64,000 bases of DNA, from NCBI RefSeq assembly GCF_001426755.1, contig NZ_LMFJ01000001.1:1938601-2002600 (forward strand), in the 5' to 3' direction. The stretch comes from Aeromicrobium sp. Root495 (GTDB taxonomy: Bacteria; Actinomycetota; Actinomycetes; Propionibacteriales; Nocardioidaceae). Both the position numbers and the translations under genes were made by a program. The notes under the pieces were generated by a model. The model did not search any database, had not been told where the DNA came from, and saw only the letters and a program-made list of their open reading frames with translations. Positions 25,544-33,388 of this stretch are shown in pieces (the first letter of the stretch is position 1; every line of letters begins with the position of its first letter).

Positions 25544-25797
25544 TGGCGACTCGAGGGGCGCGCCGATCGCGCCTGCAGCACCTGCGGCACCGCTACGCCG
25601 CGACGTTGGTGATCTGTGCCTTGGTGGTGGCCCTGTCCGTCTGGGGCCTGGCCACGAACGACCAGCACCAGGGCTACAGCGTCATCGCCTTCACCGCCCT
25701 GGCGCTGGTGGCGGCGCTCGTCGCCGTCGGCAGCACGATCGCCCGCGCCAAGGTCGGCCAGGACGTCGGTGAGCAGGAGCTCGACCACCACGCATGA
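25543..25797 (+). CDS. Small two-helix membrane protein
   Basis: An 84-residue protein with a basic N-terminus and two transmembrane helices (about 19-38 and 47-66). Its ATG overlaps the stop of the sigma gene (TGATG), so it is coupled to it. It could be a membrane partner of the sigma factor, but it has no known anti-sigma motif. Confidence 0.75.
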   Translation: MATRGARRSRLQHLRHRYAATLVICALVVALSVWGLATNDQHQGYSVIAFTALALVAALVAVGSTIARAKVGQDVGEQELDHHA

Positions 25798-25829
25798 CCC
25801 CGACCATCACGTGAGAACGAGGAGGAAAC

Positions 25830-26099
25830 ATGCCTGCATCGAGGAAGAACAGCTCCGTCAAGGACCCCGAGCTCTACGAGGAGCTGCGCGACGACGGCGC
25901 GTCGAAGGAGAAGGCCGCGCGCATCTCCAACGCCGCCGCCGCCCGAGGCCGGTCCTCCGTGGGCCGCAAGGGCGGGAAGTCCGGGGACTACGAGGACTGG
26001 ACCGTCAAGGAGCTCAAGGGCCGGGCCAAGGAGCTCGGGCTCTCCGGCTACTCGGACAAGAAGAAGTCCGAGCTCATCAAGGAGCTGCGGAACCACTAG
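25830..26099 (+). CDS. Rho-N/SAP-like small basic protein (DUF7218 type)
   Basis: An 89-residue protein. The N-terminal half (ELYEELRDDGASKEKAARIS) resembles the DUF7218 segment of stress-induced actinobacterial proteins. The C-terminal 33 residues (WTVKELKGRAKELGLSGYS, then ELIKELR) are a Rho-N/SAP-like helix-extended-helix DNA- or RNA-binding motif. GAGGAGG precedes the ATG. It is third in the sigma-factor operon, and its end overlaps the convergent GT2 gene by 23 bases. Confidence 0.85.
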   Translation: MPASRKNSSVKDPELYEELRDDGASKEKAARISNAAAARGRSSVGRKGGKSGDYEDWTVKELKGRAKELGLSGYSDKKKSELIKELRNH

Positions 26100-26919
26100 G
26101 AACCAGCGCCCACCCGTCGCCGCTCCGAGCGACCAGTCCGCGCTCCTCGAAGGCCTCGAGCCAGCCCTCCATGGGCCACCAGCCCCACCGCCGGGCGAAG
26201 ACCTCGGCGTTGCGGACGACGTCCTGGACGTGCTCCACCGGCGGTCGGCTGACCGGGTGGTGCTGGTGGAACGCGTCCGCGCCGCCCACCCAGGCCATCG
26301 GGACGCCTGCCGAGCGCGCCCGCTGGCCGAAGTCGGTGTCCTCCCCGCCGTAGCCCACGTAGGCCTCGTCGAAACCACCGATCCGGTCCCAGGTCGCCGG
26401 TGTGACGGCGAAGGACAGGGACCAGAACAGGCGGTGGTCGTCGCTCGGCTCGACGGAACCGACGACGGGGTCGGGCCGGGCCGGGTGGGGCGATCGCAGG
26501 TCCGCGAGACGGTCGAGGTCGTACCCCTGTGCGCCCACCGGCGGCAGGTACGTGACCGGCCCCGACAGCAGCGCTCCCGCGTGCTGCCGGGCAGCCCGGT
26601 CGTACCACTCGAGCAGGCCCGGACCAGGGATGCAGTCCACGTCGAGGAACACGACGAGGTCGGGACGCAGGCCCATCGCCTCCCGGGCACCCCGGTTGCG
26701 GGCGGCGGCGAGCGGCAGCCCCAGCGGATCCCGCGAGACCGGCACCAGCGCGGTCGGCAGCCCGGGCAGCACGAGCTCGTCCACCGTGAGCGGGTCGTCC
26801 ATCGCGACGACGACGTGGGCAAGGGGCCGGCGGCTCGAGCGCAGGAGGCCCCGGCGCTGGCGGGCGAGGTGGTCGCGTCGGCCGTGCACCACGGTGACGA
26901 CGACGACTCCCCCGCTCAC
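26077..26919 (-). CDS. GT2-family glycosyltransferase with C-terminal GT7-like motif
   Basis: A 280-residue GT-A enzyme. FLDVDCIPG carries the metal-binding DxD. FDEAYVGYGGEDTDFGQRA resembles the ED motif of galactosyltransferase C-terminal domains. The GTG start overlaps the stop of the upstream gene (GTGA). It is last in a four-gene glycosyltransferase operon and probably extends the same glycan. Confidence 0.85.
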   Translation of the reverse strand: MSGGVVVVTVVHGRRDHLARQRRGLLRSSRRPLAHVVVAMDDPLTVDELVLPGLPTALVPVSRDPLGLPLAAARNRGAREAMGLRPDLVVFLDVDCIPGPGLLEWYDRAARQHAGALLSGPVTYLPPVGAQGYDLDRLADLRSPHPARPDPVVGSVEPSDDHRLFWSLSFAVTPATWDRIGGFDEAYVGYGGEDTDFGQRARSAGVPMAWVGGADAFHQHHPVSRPPVEHVQDVVRNAEVFARRWGWWPMEGWLEAFEERGLVARSGDGWALVPSGSAAP

Positions 26920-27917
26920 CGCGACACCGGACCTCGTCGGGCCAGCTCCTCGTGCAGGACCTTGGCTGCGCGCTCCGCGCCCTGACCGTCGTTCCAAGCG
27001 ATCCAGGCCTCACCGTCGTGGGCGTCGGCCTCCTCGAGGAGGTCGGCCCAGCCGTCCTGAGGGAAGGCGCTGCGCACCACGGCGGGGGACGGCTGGAGCA
27101 GGGCGAGCGCAGCGGCCAGGGCGTCCTGCTCGCCGAACGGCCTGGCCTGGGGAACGATCACCGCCGGCCGACGGGCCGCGGCCACCTCGGCGACGGCGTT
27201 CTGGCCGGCATGGGTGATCACGACGTCCGCCGCGCACAGCTCGTCCCACGGGTCCTCGACCCACGGGCCCTCGTCGCCGCCGAGCACGCGCCAGTCCCAG
27301 TCGGGTGTCTGGTTCCTCGCGGCCTCCGCCTGGGCCGGTGTCACGGCGTGGCCCCCGGCCCCGAGCATGAGCAGGACGCGTCGCCGGTCGCCGCGTGGGC
27401 GTGGCACCGGCGGGCGGTCGTCGAACCTCGAGAACGCACCTACCGTGACCAGCCGGTCGTCCACGGTGCTGCGCAGGACGCCGTGGGCGTGCTCGGGCCA
27501 GGGGGCCACCACGGACCGGGCGATCCCGTGGGCCAGCGCGTGCGGCGCGTCCCGCCGGTCCCCCGGCTGCGCCATCGTGACCACCGGGACGCCGTGGAGC
27601 CGCGCCAGGAGCGCGACCTCCACGGAGACGTCCACCACCATGAGCTCGGGGTCCACGTCGTCGATCCAGCTGGAGATCTCGGCCATGCGTCGGCTGAGCC
27701 CGCGGTGCCGCTCCGGCACCCAGTGCAGGCGTCCGCCCGCAGTGGGGTCCCGCGAGACGTCCTCGTCGTCGTCACGCGGCAGCTCGATCCAGTGACCCAC
27801 CCACTCGGCGGGGCGGGGCAACGAGCTGAGCCCGACGCCGGGGCCGGTGCGGGCCGCGACGGCGAGCGTCCGCTGCAGGTGTCCGCGCCCGTGGTGGTGC
27901 ACGTAGTAGCCGATCAT
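26916..27917 (-). CDS. GT28/MurG-like glycosyltransferase
   Basis: A 333-residue protein starting MIGYYVHHHGRGHLQR, the GHxxR-type nucleotide-sugar loop of MurG/GT28-like enzymes. The C-terminal half has VVITHAGQNAVAEVAAARRPAVIVPQ, the GT28 donor-binding block, followed by EQ. It is second to last in the operon, with ATGA and GTGA overlaps at both ends. The acceptor is unknown. Confidence 0.85.
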   Translation of the reverse strand: MIGYYVHHHGRGHLQRTLAVAARTGPGVGLSSLPRPAEWVGHWIELPRDDDEDVSRDPTAGGRLHWVPERHRGLSRRMAEISSWIDDVDPELMVVDVSVEVALLARLHGVPVVTMAQPGDRRDAPHALAHGIARSVVAPWPEHAHGVLRSTVDDRLVTVGAFSRFDDRPPVPRPRGDRRRVLLMLGAGGHAVTPAQAEAARNQTPDWDWRVLGGDEGPWVEDPWDELCAADVVITHAGQNAVAEVAAARRPAVIVPQARPFGEQDALAAALALLQPSPAVVRSAFPQDGWADLLEEADAHDGEAWIAWNDGQGAERAAKVLHEELARRGPVSR

Positions 27918-28981
27918 GCTGCGGCCCTCAGGCCGGTGAGCTCGTCGTAGACCTGCTCGTACCCGTCCACCATGGCGTCCACGCCGAGGTGACGGACGGC
28001 GTGCTCGCGGACGTCGGCACGATCGAGCCGCCTGGCCCCGAGCAGCGCCTCGGCGAGAGCGTCGGGGTCGTCGGGCGCGGCCAGCACCCCGGTCCCCGGA
28101 GCGACCACCTCGGTCAGGCCACCCCGGGCGAAGGCCGCGACGGGCGTGCCGCACGCCATGGCCTCCGCGGCCACCAGGCCGAAGGGCTCGTCCCAGACCG
28201 GCGAGACGGCGGCGACGGAGGCCCGGCCCACGAGGTCGGCCAGCGCGCGGCCGCCGAGGTGCCCGGCCCACGTGGCCGACGGCCCGAGCAGGGGCTGCAC
28301 CTGGTCGCGGAAGTACGTGGTGTCCAGGACGGGTCCGGCCAGCACGATGGGCAGCCCGGCCGCCCGGGCCGCGAGGACCGCGAGGTGCGGCGCCTTCTCC
28401 GGGACCAGACGACCGGTCCAGACGACGGGTCCCCCGCCCGGCCCGGCCCGCCAGTGGTCGGTGTCCACGCCGTTCGAGACGACGGTGGCATCGGTGACGT
28501 GGCTCCAGGCCGCCGCCGTGTGCCGGCTCACCGCGGTGAACCGGACCGAGTCGCCGGCCAGGGCGATGGCCGACTCGAGCCACGCGATGGGCGGCGTGTG
28601 CAGGCTCGTCACCGTGGGAAGACCGGTCATGGAGGCCATGGCCACGGGGAGGTGGTGCAGCGAGTTGTTGTGGACGAGGTCGAACCGACGCCTCCCGGTC
28701 CGGGCCAGGTCGAGCATGAGGCTCAGGTAGGCGTGGTGCTCGCGCATCCAGGAGGCCGGCATCGCACCGACGTCGGCGCGGGCGGTCTCGCTCGGCTCGA
28801 AGCCCTGCACGTCGAGCGCGCCGGCCGCGAACCTCGGGTGCGAGCCGGGGGCGGCGAACACGCTCACGTCGTGCCCGCGCTGCCGGAGGCGGTCGGCGAG
28901 CATCGCCGTGTGCGCCGCCAGGCCACCCTGGAACGGCTCGCGGATGGGGAACCGGGACGAGGCGACCAGGCAGACCCTCAT
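27914..28981 (-). CDS. GT4-family glycosyltransferase
   Basis: A 355-residue GT-B enzyme. It starts MRVCLVASSRFP with GGLAAH as the N-terminal glycine loop. WDEPFGLVAAEAMACGTPV has the E-x7-E signature (EPFGLVAAE) that contacts the donor sugar. ATGA overlaps join it to genes on both sides. Confidence 0.9.
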   Translation of the reverse strand: MRVCLVASSRFPIREPFQGGLAAHTAMLADRLRQRGHDVSVFAAPGSHPRFAAGALDVQGFEPSETARADVGAMPASWMREHHAYLSLMLDLARTGRRRFDLVHNNSLHHLPVAMASMTGLPTVTSLHTPPIAWLESAIALAGDSVRFTAVSRHTAAAWSHVTDATVVSNGVDTDHWRAGPGGGPVVWTGRLVPEKAPHLAVLAARAAGLPIVLAGPVLDTTYFRDQVQPLLGPSATWAGHLGGRALADLVGRASVAAVSPVWDEPFGLVAAEAMACGTPVAAFARGGLTEVVAPGTGVLAAPDDPDALAEALLGARRLDRADVREHAVRHLGVDAMVDGYEQVYDELTGLRAAA

Positions 28982-30066
28982 CGGCCCAGCACCTCGGAGT
29001 AGATCGCCTGGTGGGCCACGGCCACCTCGTGACGCTGGCGCTGGCGCTCCGCCACCGAGACCGGGGGCGGCGGTGCGAGGCGAGCCCGGCGGACGGCCTC
29101 GACCAGCGAGTCCGGGTCGTAGGCCGTCTCGTCCATGACGTAGGACTCCACGGGCCCCTGCTCGGCGTAGTAGCCGCACGTGGGCGCGACCACGGCCGTG
29201 CCCACGTCCCGGCACGCCTCCAGCCAGCCCGAGTGCGTGCCGAAGCGGTAGGGCAGCACGGAGACGTCGATCCCGGCGAGATAGGCCCAGAGCTCGTCGT
29301 CGGAGAAGTAGTCGTGGACGTGCAGCTCCACCACGTCGCTCTCGCGCCGCGCCGCCTCGAGCAGCGCGGGGTGGTGGTGACGACCCGTGGGATCGGCCAC
29401 GTCGGTGTGCATGTCGAGCTGCAGGACACCTCCCGGAACCTCGCGGACCGCCTCCGCGAGGGCGGGGACGATGGCGGCGGGGTCCATCGACGGCCTCAGG
29501 CTCTTGGCGTGCAGTCCCACCCGGAACGTGTCGCGGGGCCGCGCCGCATGTCGCTCCTGCCACCGGGCCATGTCCTCCGGCTCGAGCACGTGCGGGTGCG
29601 GCAGGACCGTGGCGGAGCGGTGCCATCGCTCCTCCACCTCCCGGGCGGCGCCGGGTGTCAACGTGATGACGTCGTCGGCGGCCGGGACCAGCACGTCGAG
29701 CTGCGCGTCGTGCGCCGCGCGGTCCCGCTGGTGCGGGTTGCGCAGGTCGTGGACGGTGAGGACGAGGGGCCTCCCGTGGCGCCGCAGCGTCTGGACGAGC
29801 TCATCGAGCTGCTCCACCGAGCGCGCGTCGAACCCGAAGTGGACGTGGTAGAGGTCGAACGCCTCGCGCTCGTCCTGGACCCACTGCGCCTCCAGCATCC
29901 GTGGCGGCCACCACCGGGCCGCGGCCGGTCCGGCGTCCCGCGGCCGTGGGTCCGGGAGACGGACCACGTCCTCCGTCCCGTCGACGGCCAGGTGCCGCAC
30001 GTAGACGTGCGAGGAGGGGACGGACGCGACCCGGATCGTGGCGCGCGCGGACGGGGCGAGGGTCAT
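28978..30066 (-). CDS. GT-B glycosyltransferase, first gene of the operon
   Basis: A 362-residue protein. The N-terminal half has FDLYHVHFGFD and LVLTVHDLRNPH, as in GT4 acceptor domains. The C-terminal half has DDELWAYLAGIDVSVLPYRFGTHSGWLEACRD, where HSGWLE replaces the usual EGFxxxxxE, so the donor site is divergent. AAAGG stands before the ATG at 30066. All four genes of the operon overlap by four bases, which indicates one pathway, perhaps a surface glycolipid or polysaccharide. Confidence 0.8.
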   Translation of the reverse strand: MTLAPSARATIRVASVPSSHVYVRHLAVDGTEDVVRLPDPRPRDAGPAAARWWPPRMLEAQWVQDEREAFDLYHVHFGFDARSVEQLDELVQTLRRHGRPLVLTVHDLRNPHQRDRAAHDAQLDVLVPAADDVITLTPGAAREVEERWHRSATVLPHPHVLEPEDMARWQERHAARPRDTFRVGLHAKSLRPSMDPAAIVPALAEAVREVPGGVLQLDMHTDVADPTGRHHHPALLEAARRESDVVELHVHDYFSDDELWAYLAGIDVSVLPYRFGTHSGWLEACRDVGTAVVAPTCGYYAEQGPVESYVMDETAYDPDSLVEAVRRARLAPPPPVSVAERQRQRHEVAVAHQAIYSEVLGR

Positions 30067-30149
30067 GGGGGCCTTTCGACGACGTTCATCGAGCGACCGG
30101 CTGCACTCCGTCCTGTCGTACCCACGTCCTGGTGCGTCATGCACCGGCC

Positions 30150-30788
30150 CTACCGCGGTCGCGACCTCCAGGTGCGAGCACCGATCGTGAGCATCCGCAG
30201 CTGCTTCTCGGTGGCCGCCACGATGGCCTGCTCGCCGTCGCGGTCCTGTGTGTAGAGGAGTCGCTCCACTGCGGCCACGAGGGCCGTCACGATGAGGTTG
30301 GCCGACACGCGGAGGTCCTCGCTCGACCACTGGACCGCACCGGGCATCCGGGCGAAGTCGAGCGCGATCTCGGCCTCGAACAGCTCGAGCTCGCGGCGGA
30401 TGGCCGTGCGGACCGCCGCGGAGCCGCCCACGCGCTCGCGGGTCAGGAACACGAACTGCAGCCGCTCGGTGTGGACACGGTCGACGAGCACCCCGAGGGA
30501 CGGGACGATCGCGCCGTCGGAGATGGGCCGGGCGGAGCGGACGTCGCTCAGGAGCTGGCGCAGGGTCCCGAAGAGCTCGTCGACGAGCGCCAGACCCAGC
30601 TCGTCGGCCGAGGCGAAGTGCCGGTAGAACGCGTTGGGGGCGATGCCCACCTCGCGGGCCACGTGCCGCAGCGAGAGGGCCGACAGCGAACCCTGCTCCG
30701 ACAGCTCGAGGGCGGCGTCGAGGATCGCCCGACGGGTGCGCTCCTTGCGCTCCGTGCGGGTCAGCTCGGGCTCTTCCGGCGTGCTCAC
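30150..30788 (-). CDS. TetR-family regulator of the desaturase operon
   Basis: A 212-residue protein. The TetR helix-turn-helix is at about 12-58 (SLRHVAREVGIAPNAFYRHF holds the recognition helix) and the C-terminal domain resembles the fatty-acid-responsive group. The GTG at 30788 is preferred to 30794 because TAGGGT lies exactly 6 bases before it. It is divergent from a ferredoxin reductase/desaturase operon, and near-identical palindromes lie beside each promoter, so it probably represses both itself and the operon. Confidence 0.88.
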   Translation of the reverse strand: MSTPEEPELTRTERKERTRRAILDAALELSEQGSLSALSLRHVAREVGIAPNAFYRHFASADELGLALVDELFGTLRQLLSDVRSARPISDGAIVPSLGVLVDRVHTERLQFVFLTRERVGGSAAVRTAIRRELELFEAEIALDFARMPGAVQWSSEDLRVSANLIVTALVAAVERLLYTQDRDGEQAIVAATEKQLRMLTIGARTWRSRPR

Positions 30789-30794
30789 GATCAC

Positions 30795-30800
30795 ACCCTA
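30795..30800 (-). promoter_or_regulatory. Leaderless-type -10 box of the TetR gene
   Basis: TAGGGT on the minus strand, 6 bases before the GTG at 30788. Confidence 0.55.
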
Positions 30801-30807
30801 CCGATTC

Positions 30808-30824
30808 GTGGACACCTGACCACC
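30808..30824. promoter_or_regulatory. Operator copy 1 (TetR side)
   Basis: GTGGACA-CC-TGACCAC is an imperfect copy (one mismatch in the second arm) of the palindrome at 30906. It lies 8 bases upstream of the TetR -10 box, where bound repressor would block RNA polymerase. Confidence 0.55.
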
Positions 30825-30879
30825 GCGTGACCTGCACAAACGTGGAACGTGGCTGCGCTCACAGTGATTCCGGGTTGAC

Positions 30880-30894
30880 CATACCGGCAGTATG
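30880..30894. promoter_or_regulatory. Inverted repeat CATAC-N5-GTATG in the divergent promoter region
   Basis: CATAC-CGGCA-GTATG is a perfect 5-bp-arm palindrome between the two operator copies, overlapping a TTGACC (-35 like) at 30875-30880. It may bind a second regulator or form part of the desaturase promoter. Confidence 0.4.
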
Positions 30895-30905
30895 CACCGA
30901 TGGTT

Positions 30906-30923
30906 GGTGGACAGGTGTCCACC
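30906..30923. promoter_or_regulatory. Operator copy 2 (desaturase side), perfect palindrome
   Basis: GGTGGACA-GG-TGTCCACC has perfect 8-bp arms around a 2-base centre. It lies 33 bases before the ferredoxin reductase ATG and matches the copy beside the TetR promoter. The likely ligand of the regulator is a fatty acid or acyl-CoA. Confidence 0.65.
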
Positions 30924-30955
30924 GTTTCACCACCGCCATCATCGAAGGGGAAGTC

Positions 30956-32044
30956 ATGACGATCACCCAGCGGGTCCTCGGGTCCCGGGTCCTCGCAGCC
31001 CTCGCGTCGCCGCACGGCGTCGACCGCTACCTCGAGCAGATGAACCCCATGTGGGCCGCCACCGAGGTCCGCGCCCGCGTCGTCTCCGTGACGCGCGAGA
31101 CCACCGGGGAGCACCCCGTCGCGACCCTCGTCCTCCAGCCCACGAGCACGTGGCGCGGGCACCGCTCCGGCCAGTACGTGCAGGTCGGCGTGGACCTCGA
31201 GGGCGGACGCCGCACGACGCGCTGCTTCTCCATCTCCTCGGGCGCCTCCCTGCCCGGCGAGCGCTTCTCCATCACGGTGCGCGCCCACGAGGAGGGCATC
31301 GTCTCCAAGTACCTGGTCCGCGAGGCCCAGCCCGGCCTGATCCTCCACCTGAGCCAGGCCGAGGGCGAGTTCACGCTCCACGAGAGCGCCGCGACCCCCA
31401 CCAACAACCACCTGCTGATGATCTCCGGCGGCTCCGGCATCACGCCCGTCATGTCCCACGTGCGCACGCTGCTGCGCGACGGGTACGACGGTCACGCCAA
31501 CCGCAAGGTGACCTTCCTGCACTACGCCCGCTCGCCCGAGGACCAGATCTTCGCGGAGGAGCTGGCCGAGATCGCGGCCGCCGACAACGGCGTGACGGTG
31601 CACCTGCGGTACGGCAACCACTTCTTCGACGCCGACGAGCTCGAGCGCATCGTGGGCGACTTCCGCGACCTCGACACCTGGGTCTGCGGTCCCGGTGGTC
31701 TCGTGGAGCTCGTCCAGGAGGCCTACGCCGACTCACCGCGCCTGCGGGTGGAGTTCTTCAAGCCGCCGGCGTTCGCCGTCGACGGCGACGCCGAGGGGAC
31801 CGTGGCGTTCGCCCGCTCGGGCGAGGCTGCGGCCAACACCGGCGAGAGCATCCTCGAGCAGGCCGAAGCAGCCGGCCTCAAGCCCGAGTACGGCTGCCGC
31901 ATGGGCATCTGCTTCTCCTGCACCTCGCGCAAGACCGAGGGAACCGTCCGCAACATCCTCACGGGCGAGACGTCCTCGCTCCCCGACGAGGACATCCGCA
32001 TCTGCGTGTCCGCCCCCGTCGGCTCCTGCTCCGTCGACCTCTAG
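30956..32044 (+). CDS. Ferredoxin reductase partner of acyl desaturase (Rv3230c-like)
   Basis: A 362-residue fusion of an FAD/NAD(P)H reductase and a plant-type [2Fe-2S] ferredoxin. The FAD domain has RCFSISS (RxxS), the pyridine nucleotide domain SGGSGITPVMS, and the C-terminal ferredoxin CRMGICFSC plus a distal Cys. The layout matches the oxidoreductase Rv3230c that feeds the Mycobacterium tuberculosis DesA3 desaturase. GAAGGGGAA precedes the ATG. It is first in the operon with the desaturase that follows. Confidence 0.92.
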   Translation: MTITQRVLGSRVLAALASPHGVDRYLEQMNPMWAATEVRARVVSVTRETTGEHPVATLVLQPTSTWRGHRSGQYVQVGVDLEGGRRTTRCFSISSGASLPGERFSITVRAHEEGIVSKYLVREAQPGLILHLSQAEGEFTLHESAATPTNNHLLMISGGSGITPVMSHVRTLLRDGYDGHANRKVTFLHYARSPEDQIFAEELAEIAAADNGVTVHLRYGNHFFDADELERIVGDFRDLDTWVCGPGGLVELVQEAYADSPRLRVEFFKPPAFAVDGDAEGTVAFARSGEAAANTGESILEQAEAAGLKPEYGCRMGICFSCTSRKTEGTVRNILTGETSSLPDEDIRICVSAPVGSCSVDL

Positions 32045-32114
32045 CCCGTCAGCCGCCCAGGGCCCGGCACCCCTGCCCGACCAGCGCTTCCACCGACTCC
32101 CGAAGGGAAACACC

Positions 32115-33263
32115 ATGACCACGCTCCCGTTCGCCCGCCCCCGCAAGAACACGGTCCGCGCCTCGGACCCCAAGATCCCCAACCTGACGCCCGAGCAGCT
32201 CGAGGAGTTCGGCGCCGAGATGGACGCGATCCGTCAGCGCGTCATCGCCGACCTCGGCCAGGCCGACGCCGACTACATCCGCGGCGTCGTGAAGAAGCAG
32301 CAGCAGTTCGAGGTCGCCGGCCGCGCGATGTTCTACTTCCCGCCGGCGTGGCCGCTCGCCGTCGCCGCCCTGAGCGTCAGCAAGATCCTCGAGAACATGG
32401 AGATCGGGCACAACGTGATGCACGGCCAGTACGACTGGCTCGGCGACCCGAAGCTCAACTCGCGCATCTACGACTGGGACAACGTGTGCCCCGGTGAGCA
32501 GTGGAAGTACAGCCACAACTACATCCACCACACGTTCACCAACATCCTCGGCAAGGACCGCGACATCGGCTACGGCGTCCTGCGCATGGACGAGGACCAG
32601 AAGTGGCACCCGTACTACCTGGGCAACCCGGTGTACGCGCTGCTGCTCATGACGTTCTTCGAGTGGGGCGTGGCGATGCACGACCTCGAGGTCGAGAACA
32701 TCGTGAAGGGCACCCGCAAGATGGAGGAGAACAAGCAGCTCCACGCCGGCATCATGAAGAAGGTCAAGCGTCAGGCGCTCAAGGACTATCTGATCTTCCC
32801 CGCGCTGACCGGCCCGTTCTTCCCGCTCACGTTCGCCGGCAACGCCGCCGCCAACCTCGTGCGCAACGTGTGGGCCTTCAACATCATCTTCTGCGGACAC
32901 TTCCCCGCGGGCGTGGCCACCTTCACGGAGGAGGAGTGCGAGGACGAGTCGCGCGGGCACTGGTACTACCGCCAGCTGCTCGGCTCGGCCAACATCTCCG
33001 GAGGCAAGCTCTTCCACACGATGTCGGGCAACCTCTCGCACCAGATCGAGCACCACCTCTTCCCCGACATCCCGGCGCGTCGCTACCCCGAGCTCGCCGT
33101 CGAGGTCAAGGAGATCTGCAACCGCTACGGCATCGAGTACAACACCGGTCGCCTCAGCAAGCAGCTCTTCTCCGTGGCGCGCAAGATCGTGCGCCTGTCG
33201 TTCCCGACGCCCAAGCCCAAGACGGCCGCTCCGGCGGACGTCGAGGTCGCAGCAGCGGCCTGA
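32115..33263 (+). CDS. Membrane acyl desaturase (DesA3-like)
   Basis: A 382-residue integral membrane diiron desaturase. Three His boxes are visible: HNVMH (99-103), HNYIHH (134-139) and HQIEHH (309-314), with two hydrophobic hairpins between them. The neighbouring reductase and overall size point to a Delta-9 stearoyl-CoA or acyl-lipid desaturase of the DesA3 type. AAGGGAAAC precedes the ATG. A perfect 15-bp hairpin follows the stop. Confidence 0.92.
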   Translation: MTTLPFARPRKNTVRASDPKIPNLTPEQLEEFGAEMDAIRQRVIADLGQADADYIRGVVKKQQQFEVAGRAMFYFPPAWPLAVAALSVSKILENMEIGHNVMHGQYDWLGDPKLNSRIYDWDNVCPGEQWKYSHNYIHHTFTNILGKDRDIGYGVLRMDEDQKWHPYYLGNPVYALLLMTFFEWGVAMHDLEVENIVKGTRKMEENKQLHAGIMKKVKRQALKDYLIFPALTGPFFPLTFAGNAAANLVRNVWAFNIIFCGHFPAGVATFTEEECEDESRGHWYYRQLLGSANISGGKLFHTMSGNLSHQIEHHLFPDIPARRYPELAVEVKEICNRYGIEYNTGRLSKQLFSVARKIVRLSFPTPKPKTAAPADVEVAAAA

Positions 33264-33275
33264 CCCGCTGCGCGC

Positions 33276-33311
33276 GGCTCCGCCCGGCCCTCTCGGGGGC
33301 CGGGCGGAGCC
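33276..33311 (+). terminator. Hairpin terminator of the desaturase operon
   Basis: GGCTCCGCCCGGCCC pairs perfectly over 15 bases across a 6-base loop, 12 bases after the desaturase stop, followed by TCTCTCC. Confidence 0.85.
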
Positions 33312-33376
33312 GTCTCTCCGTCCCGGACCCGGGTCCGGCGGTGACCGCGACCCCGGCACGTCGGGATGCGGCCTAC

Positions 33377-33382
33377 TAGGAT
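33377..33382 (+). promoter_or_regulatory. Leaderless-type -10 box of the SpoIIE gene
   Basis: TAGGAT lies 6 bases before the ATG at 33389. Confidence 0.6.
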
Positions 33383-33388
33383 CGACCC

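Noticed and set aside
23440..26099. A prophage or genomic island covering the stress block
   Set aside because: No integrase, attachment repeats, tRNA or composition shift.
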